A stretch of DNA of 64,000 bases from assembly GCA_002205965.3 (NCBI GenBank), contig NADL03000883.1, forward strand, positions 32,210 through 96,209. Direction: 5' to 3'. Positions 1 to 11,200 of the stretch are shown piece by piece; within the stretch, counting starts at the first letter, position 1; the number at the start of each line of letters is the position of its first letter. The position numbers were made by a program, and so were the translations under genes. The notes below the pieces were generated by a model. That model made no database searches, was not told where the DNA came from, and saw only the letters and a program-made list of their open reading frames with translations. This DNA is from Kappaphycus alvarezii (Eukaryota > Rhodophyta > Florideophyceae > Gigartinales > Solieriaceae).

Positions 1-957
1 CGTATGTGGTTTCTAGTTATGATATTGGTTTGTACAACTGCATCCAAAAATCAGTTATGTGATTCCATCATACGTATGAGGATTCTAGTTATGATTAAGG
101 GTTTTATCCAGCTGCATCCAAAAATCGGTTATGTGATTTCATCACATGTATGAGGTGTCTAGTTATGATATTGGTTTGTACAACTGCATCCAAAAATCAG
201 TTATGTGATTCCATCATACGTATGTGGTTTCTAGTTATGATATTGGTTTGTACAACTGCATCCAAAAAATCAGTTATGTGATTCCATCATACGTATGTGG
301 TTTCTAGTTATGATATTGGTTTGTACAACTGCATCCAAAAATCAGTTATGTGATTCCATCATACGTATGAGGATTCTAGTTATGATTAAGGGTTTTATCC
401 AGCTGCATCCAAAAATCGGTTATGTGATTTCATCACATGTATGAGGTGTCTAGTTATGATATTGGTTTGTACAACTGCATCCAAAAATCAGTTATGTGAT
501 TCCATCATACGTATGTGGTTTCTAGTTATGATATTGGTTTGTACAACTGCATCCAAAAAATCAGTTATGTGATTCCATCATACGTATGTGGTTTCTAGTT
601 ATGATATTGGTTTGTACAACTGCATCCAAAAATCAGTTATGTGATTCCATCATACGTATGTGGTTTCTAGTTATGATATTGGTTTGTACAACTGCATCCA
701 AAAATCAGTTATGTGATTCCATCATACGTATGTGGTTTCTAGTTATGATATTGGTTTGTACAACTGCATCCAAAACTCAGTTATGTGATTCCATCATACG
801 TATGTGGTTTCTAGTTATGATATTGGTTTGTACAACTGCATCCAAAAATCAGTTATGTGATTCCATCATATGTATGAGGTTCGTAATTATGATGAAGATT
901 GGACCGACTGCATCCAAAAATCAGTTATGTGATTCTATTTTACGTATGACGGATTGA
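1..957 (+). repeat. 72-bp tandem satellite inside the LTR, with a 291-bp higher-order repeat
   Basis: The basic unit is 72 bp and contains the palindrome CATACGTATG. Two nearly identical four-unit blocks occupy 1-291 and 292-582 (units of 72, 74, 72 and 73 bp, of three sequence types). They are followed by simple 72-bp units starting at 583, 655, 727, 799 and 871. The same repeat, with different copy number, lies in the other family-A/C LTRs at about 5790-6200, 53430-53715 and 55447-55858. Confidence 0.95.
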
Positions 958-1283
958 TTCCGTTATTTTGGCACAAGGGAATTCGTTTCCGGTAAGTCTG
1001 CAAAATAAGGTACTGTATTGATGTGTGTATTGGGCCAACCTATTTACACAAATTTGTCAACTTTGGAAGCAGTTCCAAATTTGCCCTAATGACTGTTATC
1101 ACCGGGCCAAGACCTTGAAATCCGCTCAAATGGCTCAGTTTGTGGGATTCTGTTAGTGGACGCAGTGAGTTAGAAAGTAGTTGTAGGTTGTACTTAAGGC
1201 CAGGATTTTAGAGTTCCGAGTAAATTCTGGGTAACCAAGCCCGCCATCCGTCCAGCAAAGTCCTTCACCCTCTCCGATTCCCA
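1..1283 (+). mobile_element. Family-A LTR, 3' or solo LTR, + orientation, left part outside window
   Basis: The right end, ...CCCA at 1280-1283, matches in orientation and sequence the ends of the other family-A LTRs (reverse complement at 5438 and 53076). The unique part after the satellite (about 958-1283) is homologous to 5438-5780 and 53076-53420 on the opposite strand. No GGTTATGGGCCCAG primer site follows. It is therefore a solo LTR or the 3' LTR of a + strand element lying left of the window. It interrupts the minus-strand reverse transcriptase of the family-A element at 1284. Confidence 0.8.
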
Positions 1284-4200
1284 TTACCTAAATCTTTCAA
1301 CTCAAATCTCTTGTTCAGTTCACCTTCATCCAGGTCACGGCTTTCAGGTCACTTCCCGCAAGAAGCAAGTCATCCACATATAGGGAAATCAGCATAACAC
1401 CTTTTTCTGATATGTTTGTATATAGACAGGCGTCACTCCTCGTAATCTTGAAGCCAAGAGTGTGAATTAGGAAATCGTCAATCTTTTTGTGCCATTGTCG
1501 ACTCGCTTGCTTAAGAACATAGATAGCCTTGAGAAGTTTGCAAACATGATTGGGCCTGGAAGAGTCAACGATACCTTCAGGCTGCTCCATATAAATATCC
1601 TCTTCTAAGTCACCGTTCAGAAAGGCCGTGACCACGTCCATTTGATGAAGCTCTAAATCGAAGTGGGCTACAATCGCCAACAACAATCGAATCGTTGTAA
1701 ATTTGATCACCGGCGCAAAAGTCTCTGAGTAATCAATCCCTCAATTTGTTGAAAGCCCCGCACAACCAGGCGACCTTTTCCCTTTTGAGTCAACGTGCCG
1801 TTATCGTCCGGCATGTCCTTTACAGTAAATACCCAGCGAGAAGTTAGAATATTGGCACCTTCCGATCGTGGAACTAGTGCCCAGGTTTTGTTTTTGCGTT
1901 GGGACTCTAGCTCCTTATCAATCGCTTTCTGCCAGAACTGTGGTTGTGGTCCACCCATCGCCTCTTTAAAGGAGTTCGGTATGTTGATGTCGCCACAGGA
2001 AGGTGTGAGTAAGCTGGTTCCCACCAGCCTGTCCACCACTGTCGGGGTGGGCGTCGTGAACGAGTGGAGCGGCGAGGTTCCACATCGCCGGGACCAGCAT
2101 CTTGCTCACCACTCACTTCTTCTGGTTGCAAAGTCTCATTAGTTGAGTCGGGCTCAATACCTTGACTTTGAAAGTTCTCAACCTCCGCCGGTGACCCTGT
2201 TTCAATGCCATGTTCATTATCACCATTAGATGTTTCAGACTCAATTTCGTCAGTATCGGTCGTCTCCACTGGGTCAACGTCCATATCATTATCATCGGAG
2301 AAATGTTCATCGTAAGAGCAAGCCCCTGGTCTCGACTCATCGAACTGCACATCCCTGGAAATAACAATGCGATGTAAATTGTCATCCCAAATTTTGTAGG
2401 CCTTAGTCCCGGCGGATACCCAACAAACATTCCCGTTGTTGCGCGGTCGTCAAGTTTACGCACCTCATTACCAGGCACCTTGTACCAGCATTGACATCCA
2501 AACACACGTAGGTGAGATACATCGGGCTTTTTCTTCATCCATAGGTGAAATGGAGTAACGAGACCACCCAAAGCTCTTGTCGTGACACGATTGCGAACGT
2601 AAACTGCGTTATCAAGAGCTTCAGCCCAGAAAGCTTTCGGAACCTTCATATGGGACAGCATAGACCTGACGAGATCAATCAGGGTACGATTGAGCCGTTC
2701 TGCCACACCATTCTGTTCAGGTGTGTATGCAGCGGTCGTTTGATGAACAGTTCCTTGTGACGATAGAAAGGATTGGAACTCTGAAGAAAGATACTCTCCT
2801 CCACGATCAGATCGAAGCACTTTCACGCGTTGACCAGTGTGTGTGAAGGCATATTGGGCAAACTTCTGATAAAAATGGAACGTTTCATCTTTACTCTTCA
2901 TCGGATAGACAACACTCCAGTTTGAGTGGTCATCGATAAAAGTGACAAAGTATCTAGCACCACCTACTGACTGTACTTGGAGTGGGCCGCAGACGTCCGA
3001 ATGGACCAAGTCTAACAAATGTTTGGCCCTGCCTCCAGAGCGCTGTTTAGGAATCACAGCACGAGTTGCTTTTCCTAACACACACGCATCACATGTCACA
3101 GATTCACAGTCAGAAGATGAGCTAGCGTCTCTTGTTATATCTGAAGAGGAGATATGAAGTCCACTTACCACGTTCTTACGAGCCATGGACAATATTCCTT
3201 GAGTGTGAACGTGGGCCAATCTTTCATGCCATGTCTTCAAAGAGGCTTTGTGCGCCGAATGAACCTCGTTACATGTGTCAAGCACATACAGCTCTCCTCG
3301 ACTTGTGGCAGTAGCCACGATGCAGTCACTCCTCTTCACAGTGCACTTGTCACGAACGAACTCAACGTCAAATCCATTATCGACCATCTTACGTACAGAG
3401 ATTAGGGAAAAAGCAAAGCTTGGAACGTGCAGCACATTGGTGAGCTTGCATGACTTTTGAACTCCGCTCACTAAAAGCGTAATGGGGACGGTCCCGACTC
3501 CAGCTACTACTGCACACGCTTTTGTTCCCATTTCTACGCGGCTGTTTGAGACCTCCCTGTAGTCGGAGAACAGTCTCTTGTCAAATGTCATGTGTGCGGA
3601 GCATCCAGAGTCGATAAGCCAAGTGTTTGAGGTTATGTTGATACCAGAGTTATCTACCTTGTTCATCAGACATATGTACTCGACTTCATTAATTTCCAGA
3701 TCTTCTTGCTCTTGAGCAATCATCGCAGTAGGCTTCTGTGACTGTATACGTAGGAACCGGTCAGGTGGCGGTGGTCGCCTTCCGTTGATGTCCTTTCCCC
3801 AGCAGCGGGCAGCGGAGTGTCCATTGTGACCACAGTTGGTGCATGTCAAAGTCGAAACACGCCTTGCCTCAGGGATGTGCCCAATAAGAGCAGACCTTGG
3901 CGGATTCTGCCTTCTAGTAAGCCTCATCGATGCACGTTGCTCCTCTTGGAGCAGGCGACTTTTTACATATTCTACTCCGAACGTGTTATCTTCGGATCCA
4001 AGAGCGTCAAGCGCTACAATGAGATTTTGAAACCTCTGCGGAAGACCATTGAGAACTGCCATAGCCATTTCCTTGTCATCAATGATGACTCCCATTGACT
4101 TTAAGCGAGCTGCTAGGTGTCGCACACGTCCTATGTATGGCAAAACTTTCTCATTGTCTAGCATGGTGACCGTGTAGAAGTCTCTCCGGGCCGCCAGCTT

Positions 4201-4517
4201 ATTTAGTAATGTGTGGCGCTCAAAAACTTCCAAGATGGCGTCCCACATTTCTTTGGCTGTGACAGCATCTCTCACATGATCCAGGTGATCATCGGACAGC
4301 GACAGGCCGATGATGGCCCGGGCCTTTCGATCCCCTTGCTTCCATGCCTTGTAAGTGAAGATTGTTCATCTTCAGGAACGGTGCCATCAGTAATATACTG
4401 TTCCACATCGCGAAGGGCCAACAGGAGCTGAATCTTCTGTTTCCACACGTAGAAATTGGTATCCGTGAGCTTTTCGATCTTCATCGATCCTCCTCCTTGA
4501 TCTTCTCCGCTACTCAT
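1284..4517 (-). pseudogene. gag-pol: Copia gag-pol of family A, 3'-truncated, frameshifted
   Basis: The ATG at 4517 opens Gag (MSSGEDQGGG..., a UBN2-type copia Gag). The frame breaks near 4350 and continues in a 720-codon frame (4275-2113). In order this carries Gag, a CCHC knuckle (CTNCGHNGHSAARC), protease WLIDSGCSAHM (catalytic DSG), the integrase zinc region (WHERLAHV...CDACVLGK) and the DDE core (LVHSDVCGP, FVTFIDDHS, PEQNGVAERLNRTL). Further frames at 2350-1907, 2039-1707 and 1710-1315 hold the linker and RT, including TAFLNGD and LYVDDLLLAG. The coding sequence stops at KDLG, where the + strand LTR intrudes, so the RT end and RNase H are absent. At least four frame changes make this copy inactive if the sequence is correct. 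Confidence 0.93.
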
Positions 4518-4564
4518 TGCAATATTCTAGAGGTGCTAATGTTCTGTTCGAAGATCCCAAGCCG

Positions 4565-4579
4565 GGGACCGATAGTCCC
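4565..4579 (-). other. Conserved leader hairpin just upstream of gag (family A)
   Basis: On the minus strand this reads GGGACTATCGGTCCC: a 5-bp stem with loop TATCG. It lies about 50 nt before the gag ATG and is preceded by a weaker CTTG/CAAG stem. The same element occurs in family C (57052-57066), and with a compensatory base pair in family B (for example 8168-8182). Likely an RNA structure of the genomic transcript; the role is not known. Confidence 0.6.
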
Positions 4580-4677
4580 TTGTAGTGGCAAGCCCACCTC
4601 TATAAGAACACAGCACACGAAACTCTAGACTAAAGCAAAGGCCAAAGACGTCGCTTCAAACAAACAAATGGATCTCT

Positions 4678-5341
4678 TTAAATTCTCTGGGACAAAACTA
4701 CTTTCAAGTGTTCCTTCCCGTTCTCGTGACGCTTGAGAACCTCGTGGGAATCGAACACTCTATCACAAGCAGTACACCTAGGGGTCTTTTTCTTGTTTTC
4801 TCTCTAGTCCTATGACCCTTAGAATTGATGTGATCGTAGAATGTCTGTGCGCTATTGCAGCTAATATCACAGAGCTTGCAGTACCTCTTGTTCCTCGGCG
4901 GAACTCTTCGTTTTGCCTTTAGTTCCTTCTTGGCAACTCGATCGGCGAGGGCTTTAGCTTTCTTTGCCGAGAGGCGTTGAACTTTCTTTATTGGCTTATC
5001 CAGAGGTACTGACTTACGAGGGATCCTATACCTTTCCCTAGACGAGGGAAGCGCGAGCGTCTTCGGCGGCGGTCCTTCTGGTTCGAGTACTTCGATCGAT
5101 TCCACAACTGTCCTCCCCACAGATGGCAAAGTCCTAACTGTCGCAGCCCTGGGCACTCGGGGCACCAGGGCTAATTCCGAGTCTAGCACAACCCCGCAAA
5201 AGCAGGCACAAAAGTGGAAGTGATCGTCAGTAAAGCTTTTGGGATTATGAGTCTTTAGACCAACCAAAAGGTGCAAAGAGAATCACTTCGATGTGCAAAG
5301 AAATGGAATTATTCAAATAGCTTACCGGAACGAGTAGACAT
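4678..5341 (-). CDS. Accessory two-zinc-finger protein in the leader of family A
   Basis: An open frame of 190 codons (5276-4704) lies between primer site and gag. It has a Pro-rich segment, a Lys/Arg/Ala-rich helix (RLSAKKAKALADRVAKKEL) and a C-x2-C-x12-H-x5-H finger of the U1/JAZ type (starting KRYCKLC, ending SKGH). A second finger with identical spacing (starting CTACDRVF) follows 35 nt later in the -1 frame and runs to a stop at 4678. An alternative spliced start is visible: ATG at 5341, 16-nt exon, donor GTAAGC at 5325, acceptor GCTAG ending at 5183, joining in frame to DSELALVPR. Fingers of this class often bind double-stranded RNA; function here is unknown. Family C has the homologue at 56290-56952, differing mostly by synonymous changes, and E has a two-finger counterpart. 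Confidence 0.72.
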
Positions 5342-5423
5342 AATCAAGAGACTGAGATAGACAAGAAAACAATGCAGCAACACACGGCGACTTACGGGGT
5401 TCAGAGAAGGAGACGGCGTTGAA

Positions 5424-5437
5424 CTGGGCCCATAACC
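5424..5437 (-). other. Primer-binding site, half-tRNA iMet type
   Basis: The minus strand reads GGTTATGGGCCCAG immediately after the LTR end (CA at 5439-5438). It is complementary to the anticodon loop and stem of eukaryotic initiator tRNA-Met, as in elements that prime from a tRNA half-molecule. An identical site follows the LTRs of C (56192) and E (50970). Confidence 0.85.
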
Positions 5438-6494
5438 TGATGGGAATCGGGAGGCTGAAGGACTTTGCTGGACGGATGAAGTTGCGGGCTTGGCTACCCA
5501 GAATTTACTCGGAACTCTAAAATCCTGACCTTAAGTACAACCTACAACTATTTCTAACTCACTGCGTCCACTAACAGAATCCCAGAAACTATGCCATTTG
5601 AGCGGATTTCAAGATCTTGGTCCGGTGATAACAGTCATTAGGGGCATTTTGGAACTGCTTCCAAAGTTGACACATTTGTGTAAACAGGTTGGCCCAATAC
5701 ACACATCAATACTGTACCTTATTTTGCAACTTATCGGAACCGAATTCCCTTGTGCCAAAATAACGGACTCAATCCGTCATACGTAAAATGAATCACATAA
5801 CTGATTTTTGGATGCAGTCGGTCCAATCTTCATCATAATTAGGAACCTCATACATATGATGAAATCACATAACTGATTTTTGGATGCAGTTGTACAAATC
5901 AGTATCATAACTACAAACCACATACGTATGATGGAATCACATAACTGATTTTTGGATGCAGTTGAACAAAACAATATCATAACTAGAAACCTCATACGTA
6001 TGATGGAATCACATAACTGATTTTTGGATGCAGTTGTACAAACCAATATCATAACTAGAAACCACATACGTATGATGGAATCACATAACCGATTTTTGGA
6101 TGCAGCTGGATAAAACCCATAATCATAACTAGAAACTCATACGTATGATAGATACATAACTGATTTTTGGATGCAGACGGACAATCCTAATCATAACTAG
6201 AAAACATCATACGTAATGTAAAATCAAATACCTCTTCTAGGAGTCATGAAATATTGCCATAATCGATTTAATACTGTACAAACTCAATTACAGTAAGAGT
6301 ACAGTACTTGGCATTACGATGTGCAGTGCGAAGTACAGTTCCTCATTTGGCACTAGTACAGTACATGTACCCCAATGCACAAAAGGTTTCTACTCTTACT
6401 GTACCACGTGTACATCACATACACACCTGCCACCAACGTCCACGAGTACATAGCTTTCCTCAGCATATCTCTCATACAGTATACTCATCAGCCA
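5438..6494 (-). mobile_element. Family-A 5' LTR, outer end cut off by a family-B LTR
   Basis: On the minus strand the LTR ends ...CCCATCA at 5438, next to the primer site. It contains the 72-bp satellite (about 6200-5790) and a TGTACACGTG-rich part up to 6494. Compared with the complete copy at 53076-54233 it lacks the outermost ~240 bp. That missing piece is present, in the same orientation, at 13739-13974 and in each later array unit. Confidence 0.85.
5790..6200 (-). repeat. 72-bp satellite inside the family-A 5' LTR
   Basis: About six diverged units of the same repeat as at 1-957, on the opposite strand, each with ATACGTATGA at the unit junction. An apparent 96-codon frame (6067-5777) exists only because the unit length is a multiple of three. 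Confidence 0.9.
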
Positions 6495-6495
6495 T

Positions 6496-7734
6496 TGTTG
6501 AAAAAGGATAGATGCATGCGATCCCATGGTTTTTAGTTGCCACCTGGACACGTGTACACTTGTAGCATGAAAAAGCGAGTTGCACCCTTCTTCTGTGTGT
6601 ACACCTACTACCGTGTAAAATGGGTCAAATCGAAAGTTGCCTAGGACGAAAGCCCATTTTCGGGCAACTCAAAATCAATGCGCGTTTTGCCATTTTCAAA
6701 TCACTTGGTAATCTGCCTCTGATTGGCTGCTAGATACGCCTCCATACCACTCACATCGCTCCAAGTGGTGATATCTGAGCTGATCATTGTGGAGCATTCT
6801 GACACTTGGCATGTTATGGTTGGTTGATGGTTTGTCTCTATTCTAGGCTCAAAAGTACTGTACCCAATGTGTCATACGTGTACTGTCTCCTATGTGGCAT
6901 ACGTGTACTGTCTCCTCTCTGTCGTACGTATACATTATTATAGGTGTCGTACGTGTACAAGTAAACAGTGGTTTCTATATTTATCCTATGGTTGCCTGGA
7001 CTGGCTGCATACAGTTTACACTATACTCATTATACTGGCTGCATACAAATCACTCTTGCACAAGTATGCAGCCAAAGTATGTTGATGCAGCCACGTTGCT
7101 TTACAGTATTGCACGTATAGCACGAAGGCTTAATTCACGTTGAACGGCCTGCATGAGATTTACGTACTGTTAGTAACAACGTGAGACAAGCCCGCCAAAT
7201 ATTGTTTTCTACTTTTATGAATTTAAGTTCCCGCCTTAAGTTCCCGCCTTTTGGTTTCTGCTACAGGCCGAGAGATTACAGTTGCGTTGGCGGGTCACGT
7301 AAGGCATAATTCACGGGTTGACTGTTTTCGTGTACGTTTACGTAACAGAACATGCATGGCTAGCATGCACGTAATGTTACTTACGTTTTGAATATCAGTA
7401 AATTAGAATTTCCCGCGCATGCGGATCAGATTCTGAGGCATCTTGGCTTGGGTAGGCTATAGGATCAACAAAGGTAGTACTGCAAATGTAGATTTTGCTA
7501 CTTTCATTTTGCTTTCGTAAAGCCGAAGTGAGTACCGGAAACAGTATATAGTTGTAGTCTAATAGCTCATCCAAGTAAAGAAGAGGTACGGACTTGCCTT
7601 TGATTTCAACACCAACCTCACCCTTGCCGTTCTAGCGCCTTTCTGTGTCTTTTATCCATCTACACTCTTTCCCTACTTCCCTTTTCATTCTCTCTCCTCA
7701 TCCCTCATCATCCTGTTCCTTTCTCAACCTGCTG
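6496..7734 (+). mobile_element. Family-B LTR, unit 1
   Basis: Starts TGTTGAAAAAGG directly against the cut family-A LTR. It follows the other B LTRs (CACGTG-rich front, four TACGTGTAC motifs, CCCGCC-rich middle, pyrimidine-rich end) as far as ...CCTGTTCCTTTC. A deletion then joins it to ACCTGCTGGC of the leader, removing the LTR terminus, the primer site and the first part of the leader. No clear target duplication is visible at the left junction. Confidence 0.88.
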
Positions 7735-8276
7735 GCTATACTTTGTTGAGGTGTAGATACGTGCTGTGCACGGAAGGACGAGGCTCATTGGTGACCTTGA
7801 GTGCTTTCACACGAGTACGACGGAAGTCAAGCAACACAGTCCGGAAGGAAACGCGCCTGAGTTAGTACGGAAAGACTGTGATTGTGGTAAGACGCCCTTT
7901 GCTGCGGGGACCTTTCGGGTAGTGGCTGAAAATTCCTGGCCGTCTACAGGTAAAGTCGCTGTGCTTACTCGTGGCACACGGATTGCGCTCAAAGTTGAAA
8001 GACCAGCACTGGCCGATATACAGGGGTAGCGCCCTAAGGCACAAATAAAGAGGTGGTAAAGAGGTAAAGAGGAGGAAAACTAAAGAGGTAAAGAGTTGGA
8101 AATTTAACACCACGTGTCTTTGAGTAAACGCTGCAAACTTCTTATAGGGAAAGGCTTGCCGTGACAAGCGACTATCGGTCGCCGGCTTGGGATACCCGAA
8201 CAGAGGACTTTGCATACTCACTGCATACGTGGTAATAGAGGTTTCAGATACAAAGGGTCTTGGATAAAACGTAGTC
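7735..8276 (+). other. Family-B leader, unit 1 (5'-deleted)
   Basis: Untranslated leader between LTR and gag. It holds an 87-codon ORF (7766-8029) of doubtful meaning, a purine-rich stretch with repeated TAAAGAGG (about 8045-8100), and the conserved hairpin GCGACTATCGGTCGC at 8168-8182. The primer-binding site is deleted. Confidence 0.75.
8168..8182 (+). other. Conserved leader hairpin, family-B version
   Basis: GCGACTATCGGTCGC: the loop TATCG is the same as in families A and C, and the second base pair of the stem is C-G instead of G-C. This is a compensatory change that keeps the stem. It recurs in every B unit, including the one at the right edge of the window. Confidence 0.6.
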
Positions 8277-11200
8277 ATGGACGATCGCGGAGGCGGAGTT
8301 CGAATTGAAAAGCTCACCAACAATAATTTCCATGTTTGGAGCAGAAGGTGCAGCTTCTTCTCGCTCTCCGGGAGCTTGATGACTACATTGTGGATGATCC
8401 GCCTGAGGAATCGGATGATAGGGCTCTCAAATCATGGACTCGGGCCGACCGCAAAGCAAGGGCGCTCATCGGGTTGTCCCTTTCTGATGAGCACCTTGAG
8501 CATGTCCGTACTGCGGCAACTGCAAAGGAGATGTGGACTATTATTCTCAACACGTTTGAGAGGCACACACTCCTCAATAAACTTGCGGCTCGACGCCGGT
8601 TTTACACCGCGGCTATGGATGGTAATGAGAGAGTTTTGCAGTACGTTAACCGTGTAACACAGTTGGCAGCGACCCTGAAATCCATGGATGTGACTATCGA
8701 TGACAAAGAGATAGCCATGGCTGTGCTTAACGGATTGCCACCCGTTTTGACAATCTCATCGTTGCCTTGGATGCGCTCGGCAATGAGGACAGGGTGTTTA
8801 CTTTGGAATTTGTGAAGAGCCGGTTGTTGCAGGAAGAGGAGCGTGCTCAAATGAGGGAGTCAAAAGGGACAAAATCCAATGCTCGCTCATATCCAATGCC
8901 CGTCCGAATGACTACGGAGGTAATGCAGACAGCTGCACTGTACGAACTGCGGTCATTCTGGTCACACCGCGGACAGATGCTGGGGCAAAGATGTGAACGG
9001 TAGGCGCCCGGAAGCTCCAAGGGGCTATCGTGCATCCGGTTCTCGTAGTGGCAGAGCATCTAATAATCATCGAACGAGAAAAATCGCCCAAGAGGAGATC
9101 AGCAGGCGTTCGTAGGTGCAAATGTATTTGATTCGACTGATTCTCATCCTTCAGCTGATAGTGGGGCATTGTTGATGATGAAATTGTTGCCTCATGTCAC
9201 GAATTAACAGGCCGGATTTCGGCCGGAACTTCCTCCTGGTACGCAGATTCCGCATGTACTTCCCATATGACTTACGATAGGAGTGTTTCACGAATTATAC
9301 CGAATTTTCTGCAGCCTCAGTCGAAATGGGAACTAAAGCCCGGCTAAGATTGCTGGGCGAGGTGACGTGGAGCTCACATTACTAGTGATGGCTCTCGAAA
9401 GCGGTGCATTCTGCGAGATGTTGTCCACGTTCCTAGTTTCGAATACTCTCTCATCTCTGTAGGCAAAGCGGACATAGAAGGGATCAAAACTGTATTTGAG
9501 AACAATCTTTGCAGATGACTAAGAATGGGAGAGTTGTAGCAACTGGAAAAATGCTGTGCAATAGCCTTCTTTATGCTATCGACATAGTCCAGAAGATACC
9601 AATGATACCTTGTACTCTGCGAAAGTCACCACACTCTCGACATGGCACGAGAGAATGGCTCATGTAAGCAAGCAGGGCATTGCATCTATGGTAAGGAACA
9701 ATGTTGTGGACGGCGTGCAGATCAGTGGCTCGAATACATCCGAAATATGCTCCTCATGCGTTCATGGAAAGGCTCATCGTTCTGCAGTGCCGAAGGAACG
9801 CACGACTGGTAGAGCTGAAGCGATGTTAGACCTTGTTCACAGTGACGTGTGTGGACCTATGGAGGTTTCTTCTGTTGGAGGGGCACGCTACTTTGTGACC
9901 TTCACGGACGATCACTCTTCCTGGGTTACCGTCTACATGATGCAGCGAAAGTCAGAGGTGTTTGATAAATATAAACTGTTCCAAGCTCGTAGCGAAGCCC
10001 ATACTGGGCGTCGCATTGGCATTCTTCGTTCAGATCGAGGGGGAGAATATATGTCCACTGCATCAAGGACTACCTTGCCGAGCGCGGCACAAAACATGAG
10101 CTTAGTGCAGTGGAGTCACCTGAACAGAATGGTGTTTCAGAGCGGCTGAACCGAACACTTATGGATCTGGTTCGGTCTATGCTACATGCAAAGAGTCTGC
10201 CAAAACAGTTCTGGGCCGAAGCTCTGGCGACTGCTGTATATCCGAAACAGAGTTACAACTCGGTCAATTCCAAGCCACACACCCCGCATCATATATGGTA
10301 CGGTCGCAAGCCCAATTTGTCGCACCTTCGTACGTTCGGAAGCAAATGTTGGTACACCGTCCCGGCAAGTCAGTTGAGTAAGCTTGACAACCGAGCACGG
10401 GAAGCAATTATGCTTGGATATGCGGAAGCCAGCAAAGCTTACAAACTGTGGGATCCTGAATTACACAAGGTAGTTGTTTCCAGAGATGTCAGATTCAGTG
10501 AGAGCGAAACCTGCCAGTCTGAAATAAATGAAAAGAATCAGATGAGTGTCTCGCAATTAGCTCCGATGAGGATCTTGTAAGTCTCGGCGTTGAACAGGAT
10601 GCTCAAGTCCGGCTTCCTACACCGGACACAGCCGAAATAACTGCAGCTTCGAGACAAGATATTCAGGGACAAGGGAATGACCAGGCTAATGTGGAAACGA
10701 CCCAACGGTCGCCGAAAACGTAGGTACAGATAACGAAATCCCTGAGCCCCCTGAGGTGTCTGTAGCTCCTCGGAGATCTGAAAGGATTCGAAGAGCCCCA
10801 AATGCTTGGTGGAGATCAAACATATCCTTGACACCTAATGACACGGCTCTCGTTACAAATGTTGTCAACATCTCGTACCGACACGCGGCGACAGGACCGG
10901 ACGCAGACTTTTGGAAGTCCGCCATCGAGTCCGAGCGAGACTCGATCCTTCGGAACAAAACATGGAAGTTAGTCCCACGTTTGGAGGCCTCAAACATTCT
11001 GACTCCAAAATGGGTGTTTGCAATAAAAGATGCCCAGGACTCCAACGGAGGCTTTTCCCGAAAATCGAAGCGCGTCTTGTCGCTCGTGGTTTCCAACAGG
11101 TGAAAGGGGTAGATTATAATGAGACGTACGCCCCTGTCGTGAAGCTCACGTCAATTCGGGTGCTTTTGGCACTTGTCGCACATCAGGACCTGGAGCTGCA

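Larger units (their letters stand above)
1284..6494 (-). mobile_element. Family-A Ty1/copia element, truncated at both ends
   Basis: Reading on the minus strand: 5' LTR (from 6494), primer site (5437-5424), leader with zinc-finger ORF (5341-4678), conserved leader hairpin (4579-4565), gag-pol (4517-1284). The 3' part (end of RT, all RNase H, PPT and 3' LTR) is missing because a + strand family-A LTR abuts the RT at 1284. The 5' LTR is cut at 6494/6496 where a family-B LTR begins. The lost outer 236 bp of this LTR reappears inside the B array. Confidence 0.88.

Noticed and set aside
586..957. 123-codon ORF with a 24-residue repeat (MWFLVMILVCTTASKNQLCD...)
   Set aside because: The DNA satellite unit is 72 bp, a multiple of three, so any stop-free frame repeats as protein. 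The frame breaks in units of 73 or 74 bp and lies inside an LTR.
1..957. Regularly repeated units considered as a CRISPR array
   Set aside because: Units abut directly with no variable spacers, and the context is a eukaryotic LTR.
6491..6500. Target-site duplication of the first B element in the A LTR
   Set aside because: The left flank (GCCAT) and the sequence after later B LTRs (CTAAT) do not match; after unequal crossing-over the right LTR need not be the original partner.
7766..8029. 87-codon ORF (MHGRTRLIGDLECF...) in the family-B leader
   Set aside because: Identical in copies 1-3 only because the copies are near identical. An extra base breaks it in unit 4 and in the copy at 63741. 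It has no zinc finger or other recognisable motif.
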